In this document: piece after piece, positions 24,843 through 31,931 of the stretch | Layout of the letters: every line of letters begins with the position of its first letter | Numbering within the stretch: the stretch's first letter is position 1 | Assembly: GCA_035277145.1 (NCBI GenBank) | Contig: DATELA010000072.1 | Span: 1 to 64,000, forward strand | Length of the DNA: 64,000 nt | Origin: DASRAP01 sp035277145 | GTDB lineage: Bacteria; Gemmatimonadota; Gemmatimonadetes; Gemmatimonadales; Gemmatimonadaceae | Direction of reading: 5' to 3' | Notes under the pieces: generated by a model | Told to the model about the DNA's origin: nothing | The model's database searches: none | What the model saw: only the letters and a program-made list of their open reading frames with translations | Made by a program: the position numbers and the translations under genes

Positions 24843-27104
24843 CTATAACAGGGAAACCGGATCCCGATCCAACACGACCCGCACGTCGCGGTGCTCCGGT
24901 TGCAACCGCTGCGCCAGAGCTCGGCCCACGCGCGAGAGCGCGGCGCCGTCGGTTGCGCGCAGGAAGAAATGCCAGCGCCAGCGCCGCTTCACGCGCTCGA
25001 TAGGACACGGCGCGGGACCCACAACGCTGACGTCGACACCGGCGCGCTTCGCCGCGGCGCGCGCCCAGTCGGCCGCGCGCCGCGCCTCAGATGCAACCAA
25101 CTCTTCGGCCGGCCCGCTGATCACCACATTCGTCAGCCGAACCGTCGGTGGATATGGCGGATCGCCTCGCGCAGGAAGTTCGCTGTTCACGAAGGCGTGA
25201 TAGTCATGCGTCACCGCGCACACGACCGCGTGATGCTTCGGTTCGCGGGTCTGGATCAACACTTCCCCGCCCTTGGGACCGCGTCCGGCGCGGCCGGCGA
25301 CCTGGCTCATCAACTGGAACGCGCGCTCCGATGCGCGAAAGTCCGGAAGATTGATGCCCACATCGGCATCGATTACGCCCACAAGCGTGACGTTGGGAAA
25401 GTCGAGCCCTTTTGCAATCATCTGCGTACCGAGCAGCACATCGATCTCGCCGGCGCCAAAGCGGTCGAGAATGTTCGTATGCGCCCATTTTCCGCGCGTG
25501 GTGTCGATGTCCATGCGCGCGATGCGTGCGCTCGGAAAACACTCGGCGACAACCGTTTCTACTTGCTGCGTGCCGATCCCCCGACGGCGCACGAGCTCGC
25601 TACGACACTCTGCGCACGTCGTGACAAACGGTTCAACGTGCTGACAGTGATGGCAAATCAGCCGTTCAGGCGGGCGGTGATATGTGAGCGCGACGGAACA
25701 GTTGGGGCATTGCCGCACGTGACCATTTTCGCATTGCACGAACGACGAGAATCCGCGCCGGTTGAGCAGCAACAAACTCTGTTCGTTGCGTTCGAGCCGT
25801 TCGCCGATCGCTGCTTCGAGCGGCGCGGAGAGAATCGCGCGCTTTGCACGCTCCGGCGGCGCCGCGTGGTCCATCGCGCGGTTCACGCGTAGATCAACGA
25901 CGCGCACGTCGGGCATTGCACCGCCGCCGGTTCGCTCCGGTAATTCGAGCAGCGCAATGCGTCCCGCTTGCGCCGCGGCCCACGATTCGAGACTCGGCGT
26001 CGCACTGCCGAGCACGACAACCGCGCCTGCTGCGCGCGCACGGATCGCCGCGACGTCGCGCGCGTGATATCGCGGAGCTTCGCCCTGCTTGTACGACGCT
26101 TCGTGTTCCTCGTCGACGACAATCGCGCCCAGGTCACGCACCGGCGCGAACACGGCACTGCGTGCACCAACCGCGATAGTCTTGTCACCGCGTTCGAGTG
26201 CGCGCCATGCGTCGTAGCGCTCGCCATCCGACAGAGCGGAATGCAAGACTGCGACGCGCTGGCCGAACACCGCGCGGAACCGATCGACCGTTTGCGGCGT
26301 GAGCGCGATTTCGGGGACGAGCACGATCGCGCCACGGCCGCGGCGCATCACGACTTCGCGCAAATACTCGAGATACACGAACGTCTTCCCGCTCCCCGTC
26401 ACGCCGTGCAGCAGCGCGATCGCACCGGGTTCGAGCGTACCGAGTTTTGCGATGGCGCTCGCTTGCGCCGCCGTTGGCGTGTGCGTTTGCGCGCGCTGCG
26501 GCGGACGCGACAGGAACGGATCACGTTCCACCACGTCGCGTTCCACGCGCACGAAGCCGCGCTGAATCAGCGCATCGACAACGCTGTCGCTGACGCCGAG
26601 CGATTCGATCACCGCACGCGCCGCTGCGCGGCCGCCCAGCCGTTCGAGCGCTTCGAATACGGCGCGCTGTTTCGGCGAGCGCGCAAACTCTTTGTCGCGT
26701 TCGAGTAACGTGGGCACGGTGCGCGCGATGGCCAGCACGCGCTCGGTGCGCGACGCGGGCTCCGGCCGCGTCGCGCCCGCGAGCGCGGCGGGCAACATCG
26801 CGCGCACCGTGAGTCCGATTGGCGCGTGATAACGCTTTGCAATCCACTGCGCGGTCGCGAGCAGCGCCGCATCGAACACCGGCTTCGCATCGGGCGCGCC
26901 TGCGATCGGTTTGACACCGGTCACGGGCGCGCCCGATGCGTCGCCGACCACCACGCCGATCGCACGCGTGTTGCGCACGGGAACCAGCACGCGCGCTCCA
27001 GGCACGACGCGCGACGACAGCTCTTCGGGAACCGCGTACGTGAACGCGCGAAAGAGCGGAATCGGCAGTGCGACGTCGACGTAGCGTGGCGTTGTGGCGC
27101 TCAC
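24843..27104 (-). CDS. priA: Primosomal protein N' (replication restart helicase)
   Basis: The protein is 753 residues, normal for PriA. It restarts stalled replication forks by unwinding and loading the primosome. The helicase core has GVTGSGKT (Walker A), VLVPEIALTPQ, DEEHEASYKQ, LGSATPS, LLLNRRGFS, GTQMIAKGLDF and QVAGRAGRG. The zinc-binding insertion normally has eight cysteines. Here the first pair reads CENGH instead of CxxCG, so one cysteine is missing and a histidine is adjacent; the other six (CPNC, CHHC, CAEC) are present. The start is a GTG seven bases after the epimerase gene. Confidence 0.95.
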   Translation of the reverse strand: MSATTPRYVDVALPIPLFRAFTYAVPEELSSRVVPGARVLVPVRNTRAIGVVVGDASGAPVTGVKPIAGAPDAKPVFDAALLATAQWIAKRYHAPIGLTVRAMLPAALAGATRPEPASRTERVLAIARTVPTLLERDKEFARSPKQRAVFEALERLGGRAAARAVIESLGVSDSVVDALIQRGFVRVERDVVERDPFLSRPPQRAQTHTPTAAQASAIAKLGTLEPGAIALLHGVTGSGKTFVYLEYLREVVMRRGRGAIVLVPEIALTPQTVDRFRAVFGQRVAVLHSALSDGERYDAWRALERGDKTIAVGARSAVFAPVRDLGAIVVDEEHEASYKQGEAPRYHARDVAAIRARAAGAVVVLGSATPSLESWAAAQAGRIALLELPERTGGGAMPDVRVVDLRVNRAMDHAAPPERAKRAILSAPLEAAIGERLERNEQSLLLLNRRGFSSFVQCENGHVRQCPNCSVALTYHRPPERLICHHCQHVEPFVTTCAECRSELVRRRGIGTQQVETVVAECFPSARIARMDIDTTRGKWAHTNILDRFGAGEIDVLLGTQMIAKGLDFPNVTLVGVIDADVGINLPDFRASERAFQLMSQVAGRAGRGPKGGEVLIQTREPKHHAVVCAVTHDYHAFVNSELPARGDPPYPPTVRLTNVVISGPAEELVASEARRAADWARAAAKRAGVDVSVVGPAPCPIERVKRRWRWHFFLRATDGAALSRVGRALAQRLQPEHRDVRVVLDRDPVSLL

Positions 27105-27111
27105 GCGCGAT

Positions 27112-28137
27112 TCACCCCGCGCGCCGCGTAACGCCGAGTCCCGGCTTGTCTGACAACGCGATCACACCGCGCGCAATCGTGACGCCGTCGAATGGATCGT
27201 TCGCGACCAACGCCGCACCATCGAGATCCGCATCGTCGAGTAACGGTGCAAATTGCGCGGCGGCGGAAATGCTGAGGCTCGACTCGATCATGCATCCGCA
27301 CATCACACGCATCTGGTTCGCGCGCGCCGTGTGAATGATGCGTCGCGCTTCGAGCAGCGATCCGCATTTCGCGAGCTTGAGATTGATGCCGTCGACAATG
27401 CCCGCGAGCCGCGACACATCCGACGCAACCAAGCAAGATTCGTCCGCAACGATCGGTAGCTGCGAACGGTCGCGGACAAACTTGAGGCCGCGCAGATCGT
27501 GCGCCGGCAACGGTTGCTCCACGAACTCCACACCCAACTCAGCGAGCAGCGGAATGATCTTCAGCGCGCGCTTGGGCGTCCACGCCGTATTTGCATCGAC
27601 ACGAAGAATCTTGTCAGGCGCCGCATCGCGCACCGTGCGAATGATTTCCTCGTCGCGATCCGTGCCGAGCTTCACCTTGAGAATGGGATACTGGCGCGCT
27701 TCACCAACGCGCTTGCGCAACTCATCCGTTGCGGCGATGCCAATCGTGAAGCTGCTCCTGGGCGCTTTCTCCGGGTTCAGTCCCCACATCTTCCACACGG
27801 GCACGCCGAGCCGCTTGCCGACGAGATCGTGTAACGCGCCGCTGATCGCCGCGCGCGCGGAAGGATTCCCGCGCAGCGCGACGAGCAGCGCCGCTTCCGT
27901 ATCTTCAATCGCAAACGCGTCCGCATCCTTCAACACCGGCGTGTACTTCGCGAGTGCCGCGATGACCGTCTCCGGTGTCTCGCCGTAGTACGAACTCGGC
28001 GCAGCCTCTCCCAATCCTTCGACGCCGTCCGAGTCCGTCAGCGTGACCAGCACCGTCGGATACTCATCGCTCCCGCCGCGCGCGATGATGAACGGATGTT
28101 TGGTCCGCAGCGGAAGTATTTCGTGCGTGAGCCGCAT
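27112..28137 (-). CDS. L-Ala-D/L-Glu (dipeptide) epimerase, enolase superfamily
   Basis: The protein is 341 residues. It should epimerise L-Ala-D-Glu to L-Ala-L-Glu during murein peptide recycling. The catalytic lysine pair is in LKVKLG, metal ligands in RVDANTAW, FVEQPLP and VADESC, and the second catalytic lysine in NLKLAKCG. MCGCMIESSLSI is a typical segment of dipeptide epimerases. The ATG at 28137 shares a base with the kinase stop (TGATG). Other dipeptide specificities exist in the family, so substrate is probable rather than certain. Confidence 0.88.
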   Translation of the reverse strand: MRLTHEILPLRTKHPFIIARGGSDEYPTVLVTLTDSDGVEGLGEAAPSSYYGETPETVIAALAKYTPVLKDADAFAIEDTEAALLVALRGNPSARAAISGALHDLVGKRLGVPVWKMWGLNPEKAPRSSFTIGIAATDELRKRVGEARQYPILKVKLGTDRDEEIIRTVRDAAPDKILRVDANTAWTPKRALKIIPLLAELGVEFVEQPLPAHDLRGLKFVRDRSQLPIVADESCLVASDVSRLAGIVDGINLKLAKCGSLLEARRIIHTARANQMRVMCGCMIESSLSISAAAQFAPLLDDADLDGAALVANDPFDGVTIARGVIALSDKPGLGVTRRAG

Positions 28138-29144
28138 CAGCGTGTCGTGGTGGATTGGTCCATTTGGCGCAGCACCGACGCCGCGACGGCGTGTCGCGCG
28201 TCGGGCACCGAGCCGAGCCAGCCAAGCAACGCGTCGGCGAGATCGTGGCCGCGTGCATAGCGATCTTCGGGACGTTTCTCGAGGCAACGCATCACGATTT
28301 CAGACAACGCCGGTGGCACGTCGGCGCCAGTCTCCGCCAAGGCGATTGGTTTCTCGTGCACGTGCTTATAGCCGATGGAATACGCATCGGCGCCATCGAA
28401 CGGCGGTGCGCCCGCGAGCGACTCGAACATCAGCACACCGACCGCGTACAGATCGCTCCGCCCGTCGGCGAGTTTGCCCATCGCCTGCTCCGGCGACATG
28501 TAATGCGGCGTACCCATCGCGCGACCCTGCGCAGTGAGTCGCGCATGAAAACGCGCCGTCGCAATACCGAAATCCGTGAGCAACGCGTACCCGTCTTCGT
28601 CGAACAGCACGTTGTCAGGTTTGACGTCGCGGTGCACGATGCCGTGGCGGTGCGCGTGATCGAGACCTGCCGCGACTTCCGCCGCCACCATCGCAACGCG
28701 CGGCGCGGGAATCACCGGCGTCTTGGACATTTGATCGGCGAGCGATCCACCCGGCAAATACGGCATCACGAGCCACACGATCTCGCCGGCTTCGCCGTAG
28801 TCGAGGATCGAGCAAATCGCGGGATGCACGAGGCGGCTCGCCGCTTCGGCCTCGCGGCGGAATCGTTCGCGCATTTCCGAATCGCGCGCGAGATGCACGT
28901 GCAACACTTTGATCGCGAGCGGCCGGCGCAAGCGCGCGTGCTCCGCGAGGTACACGTCCGCCATACCACCGCTGCCAAGCCGGCGAATGACGTGGTAGCG
29001 ATTACCTGTCGCCTGACGCAACGAACCGATGTGTGCGTCGGGCTGTTCACTCGGCGCAGGAACGTCGGTCGGAAGTTCTTTCGTGCAGCTCGTGCACGCG
29101 GCAGCCGCTTCGCGATTCCACGTACCGCATTCGGGGCAGAACAT
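28137..29144 (-). CDS. Soluble Ser/Thr protein kinase with N-terminal zinc ribbon
   Basis: The protein is 335 residues. The zinc ribbon MFCPECGTW...CTSC (Cys3, 6, 17, 20) is followed by a kinase domain (about 48-310) with GSGGMADVY, AIKVL, HRDVKPDN, TDFGIA and GTPHYMSPEQ. There is no membrane segment and no C-terminal sensor, unlike the other kinases here. It is the third protein in the window with an N-terminal Cys4-type ribbon ahead of a phospho-signalling domain. It follows corA with no gap (TAG then ATG). Targets are unknown. Confidence 0.92.
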   Translation of the reverse strand: MFCPECGTWNREAAAACTSCTKELPTDVPAPSEQPDAHIGSLRQATGNRYHVIRRLGSGGMADVYLAEHARLRRPLAIKVLHVHLARDSEMRERFRREAEAASRLVHPAICSILDYGEAGEIVWLVMPYLPGGSLADQMSKTPVIPAPRVAMVAAEVAAGLDHAHRHGIVHRDVKPDNVLFDEDGYALLTDFGIATARFHARLTAQGRAMGTPHYMSPEQAMGKLADGRSDLYAVGVLMFESLAGAPPFDGADAYSIGYKHVHEKPIALAETGADVPPALSEIVMRCLEKRPEDRYARGHDLADALLGWLGSVPDARHAVAASVLRQMDQSTTTR

Positions 29145-30152
29145 CTACATCCACCCCTTGCGACTGAGGTACGCGAGCAGGAGTCCGCCGAGCACGATTT
29201 GAATCAGCATCATCACCCAGAATCCGTGTGGCCAACCGCTCAGCGGAATATCGGTGAAGTTCATCCCCCACATGCCGCTCACGACGACGAACGGCACGCT
29301 GACCGTCGCGACAACCGCGAGACCTTTCGTGACCTGTCCGAGTCGATTGGAGATTTGCGTCAACGATGATTCCAACACGCTCGACAACAAATCGCGGTAC
29401 TGATCGAGCATATCGTTGATGCGCAGCACGTGGTCGTACACGTCACGAAGGTAGCGCTGCTCTTCCATCGCGAGGAGCGCTGTCGGACGATTGGCCAACG
29501 CGTTGAACACTTCACGCTCGGGCGTGAGGTGGCGCTTCAGCGTGAGCACCGTGCGTTTGACTTCGAAGATTTCCTGCAGCACGGTCGAATCATCCTTCGT
29601 GAACATCCGCTCTTCGATTCCGTTGATGAACTCGTCGAGTTGATCGAGTACCGGAAAATACGCGTCGACGGTCGAGTCCATTACGGAATACATCACACGC
29701 GCGGGCCCGCGCGCGAGCGTATCGGGCGCCGTGTCGCATCGCTCAGCGAATGCATCGATGGCGCGCAACGACTTCGTGTGCGTCGTGACGATGAAATTTT
29801 TGCCGAGGAAAAAGCAGATGTTGTGCGTGGCAAGATCGAGCGGATCGGGCGTTGTGGGATCGAACTCGACGCCGCGAATGACGACGAACAAATAGCCGTC
29901 GTATTCGTCGAGCTTGACGCGGCTGTTCGGGTTGAGCGTGTCCTCGATCGACAGCGGGTGAAAGCGAAAGATTTTTTCGAGAACCGCGAGTTGATGCCGG
30001 TTGTTCATGTCGACATCGACCCACAACATTGATGACGCGCTTTCAAGCGCTGCCGGTAATTCTTTGAAGGGCAGATCGCGCCGCAAAACTCCTGACGCGT
30101 CGCGGAACCAGGAGCGCGGGAGGTTGTTGGGCGCGGAAGTCGGGGCGGTCAT
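29145..30152 (-). CDS. corA: CorA-family magnesium/cobalt transporter
   Basis: The protein is 335 residues. The large cytoplasmic N-terminal domain (about 1-265) ends in the long helix, and two C-terminal membrane helices follow, with the GMN signature in VVSGMWGMNF between them. This is the fold of pentameric CorA channels for Mg2+/Co2+. The ATG at 30152 is chosen because upstream in-frame codons lie in the previous gene; the gap to its stop is five bases. No magnesium riboswitch is visible; expression seems to come from the operon. Confidence 0.92.
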   Translation of the reverse strand: MTAPTSAPNNLPRSWFRDASGVLRRDLPFKELPAALESASSMLWVDVDMNNRHQLAVLEKIFRFHPLSIEDTLNPNSRVKLDEYDGYLFVVIRGVEFDPTTPDPLDLATHNICFFLGKNFIVTTHTKSLRAIDAFAERCDTAPDTLARGPARVMYSVMDSTVDAYFPVLDQLDEFINGIEERMFTKDDSTVLQEIFEVKRTVLTLKRHLTPEREVFNALANRPTALLAMEEQRYLRDVYDHVLRINDMLDQYRDLLSSVLESSLTQISNRLGQVTKGLAVVATVSVPFVVVSGMWGMNFTDIPLSGWPHGFWVMMLIQIVLGGLLLAYLSRKGWM

Positions 30153-30157
30153 CGACT

Positions 30158-31084
30158 TTAAGCTAGCGCTCGCAAATGCGTTACCACGGCCTGCCCGAGC
30201 CGCTTCGGGTCGTACCCGCCTTCGAGCGCGCTGACGAGTCGCCCGCCACACCATCCGTTCGCGCGGTCGACCAGCGCATGCGTGAGCGTCGTGACGTCTT
30301 CGAGATCGAGCGTAAACCCGCCGAGCGGATCGCCGATCAATGAATCAAATCCCGCGGACAGGAGCACCAGCTCGGGCGTCCAGCCTTTGGTGATATCGTC
30401 GACGGCGCCGAGGAGCGCGTCGCGATACACCTTGGGCGCGAGGCTCGGTGACAGCGGCACGTTGCGCACGGTACGATGCGGACCGCGATCGTCGGCGGGA
30501 CCGGTGCCCGGATACCACGGCCATTGATGCATGGAGACGAAACGAATCTCCGCTTCGTTTTCCACGAGTGCCTGCGTTCCGTTGCCGTGGTGCACGTCCC
30601 AATCAATGATCAGGACGCGCGACAATCCGTGCTTCGCGCGCGCGTAGTGGGCCGCAACGCCGACGCTGCCGAACAAACAAAAACCCATGCCGCTTGCGGG
30701 CAGCGCATGGTGGCCCGGCGGACGCACTGCGCAAAACGATCGCGGCGACGTCCCGGCGACCGCGAGGTCGACGGCGTCGAGCACGCATCCGGTTGCAGCC
30801 GTCGCTGCGGCCCACGAGCCTTCGCTCACGACGGTGTCGGCGTCGAGTCGGCCACCGCCGTTTTCCGCGAGCGTACGAACCGACGCGACGTAGCCCGCGT
30901 CGTGCGCGAGTGCAATCTCGTCGGTTTTTGCGTGTCGCCCTTCGCGATGGTCGAGGGCGTGAAACAGATCGGCGTCCTCGCGCAGCGCGCGCGGAATTGC
31001 CGTCAGTCGCCCAACATGTTCAGGATGCTGCCAGCCGGTGTCGTGGCGGCCGCAATCGCTGTGAGAAATGAAGGCGACGCGCAG
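30158..31084 (-). CDS. Histone-deacetylase-family amidohydrolase, CTG start inferred
   Basis: The protein is 308 residues and belongs to the arginase/deacetylase fold that includes acetylpolyamine and acetyl-lysine deacetylases. Motifs: HDTGWQHPEH near the N-terminus, RPPGHHA (active-site histidine pair), DWDVHHGNGTQ (zinc ligands), SAGFD and EGGYD. The family N-terminus LRVAFISHSDC is encoded directly after the ubiquitin-like gene stop in the same frame, yet there is no ATG, GTG or TTG until the GTG at 30829, deep inside the domain. The codon at the expected Met position is CTG (31084-31082). It is next to ubiquitin-like and corA genes. The substrate is unknown. Confidence 0.82.
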   Translation of the reverse strand: MRVAFISHSDCGRHDTGWQHPEHVGRLTAIPRALREDADLFHALDHREGRHAKTDEIALAHDAGYVASVRTLAENGGGRLDADTVVSEGSWAAATAATGCVLDAVDLAVAGTSPRSFCAVRPPGHHALPASGMGFCLFGSVGVAAHYARAKHGLSRVLIIDWDVHHGNGTQALVENEAEIRFVSMHQWPWYPGTGPADDRGPHRTVRNVPLSPSLAPKVYRDALLGAVDDITKGWTPELVLLSAGFDSLIGDPLGGFTLDLEDVTTLTHALVDRANGWCGGRLVSALEGGYDPKRLGQAVVTHLRALA

Positions 31085-31090
31085 CGCAGC

Positions 31091-31414
31091 TTACCGAACG
31101 GGCTGACGGTGACGGTGCGCGATGAACAGCGTCGCGCCGTTTACGACGCCGGTGTCGGCGAGCGACGCGTTTTCGTCAATCGCGCGCACACCGCGGTACG
31201 TCACCAGATACTCACTCGGTGAATCCGCGCTCGGGTCGAGCGCTTCGAGCGCGCGCAATTTGACGTTGTTCAGTGATTCGGTGGGCGCGACGGTGATGCG
31301 GACCGCGTCCCACGCGCTTGCGAGTTGCGCGCGAATGGTGATGGACGATGCGCCGTTCGACATGTCGATCGCATCTGGTCGCGCGCGCAACGTTGCGACG
31401 AACGGTGTGCTCAC
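31091..31414 (-). CDS. Ubiquitin-like (beta-grasp) small protein
   Basis: The protein is 107 residues. The second half (about 25-100) reads like a ubiquitin fold: SSITIRAQL, VRITVAPTESLNNVKLRALE, EYLVTYRGVRAIDENASLAD and TGVVNGATLFIA, where the last part is the usual VxDGATL strand of ubiquitin/YukD-like proteins. The C-terminus is HRHRQPVR and lacks a di-glycine tail, so conjugation like ubiquitin is not suggested. The GTG start overlaps the preceding stop (GTGA). The deacetylase frame begins immediately after its stop. Function unknown. Confidence 0.65.
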   Translation of the reverse strand: MSTPFVATLRARPDAIDMSNGASSITIRAQLASAWDAVRITVAPTESLNNVKLRALEALDPSADSPSEYLVTYRGVRAIDENASLADTGVVNGATLFIAHRHRQPVR

Positions 31415-31707
31415 GCCGCGCTCCCAGCAGCCGGTGGCAACGTGGCGAGAAAGCGCGCGACTTGCTGATCGAACAAATACGAGGATCCGGTGACGCGCGT
31501 GGCCCCGTCTTTCGTGTCGGCCGCAACTACGATTTCTTCACCGCCCTGCCCGCGCATGACCACGTGTTGCGCGCTCTCGCGCTCGAGGAACGCCGTGTAG
31601 ACCGCGTTGCGTCCACCGAAAAACCGTTTCGCTGCATCGAGAACTTCAGCAGGCGAAAGCGCGGTGCGGCCTTCTTGCAATGTGCGGGAACGCTGGGAAT
31701 TGGGCAT
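31411..31707 (-). CDS. Small protein of unknown function
   Basis: The protein is 98 residues and not recognised. It has an N-terminal polar stretch, a helix (LSPAEVLDAAKRFFGG), beta-like segments (AVYTAFLERESAQHVVMRG, EEIVVAADT) and a helical tail ending in Ala/Pro. No signal peptide, membrane helix or cysteine is present. It is the first gene of the long minus-strand run and overlaps the ubiquitin-like gene by four bases, so the two are likely made together. Confidence 0.6.
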   Translation of the reverse strand: MPNSQRSRTLQEGRTALSPAEVLDAAKRFFGGRNAVYTAFLERESAQHVVMRGQGGEEIVVAADTKDGATRVTGSSYLFDQQVARFLATLPPAAGSAA

Positions 31708-31756
31708 AAGGAAAGTCTAGCGCGCGCGCAGCGTTTGGAACAACTGCAACACCACT

Positions 31757-31910
31757 GCGTCAGACGAACGGCGCTAGACGAACGGCGTCAGACGGACGGC
31801 GTCAGACGGACGGCGTCATCGATGCGGCGTAACGAGACGCCCTTCGTTTGACGCTCCTCGTTTGACGCTCTTCGGTTGACGCCCTTCGCCTGACGCCTCT
31901 CGTATGACGC
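31757..31910. repeat. Mirror-image array of 14-bp units
   Basis: Five left units of the form GCGTCAGACGAACG run from 31757 to 31826. After a 14-base centre, five right units such as CCTTCGTTTGACGC run from 31841 to 31910 and are near complements of the left ones. Arms of about 70 bases could pair. The array fills the spacer between a kinase stop (31932) and the next gene start (31707) on the same strand. Confidence 0.85.
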
Positions 31911-31931
31911 CGTGGCCGCCGGAACGAGCCG

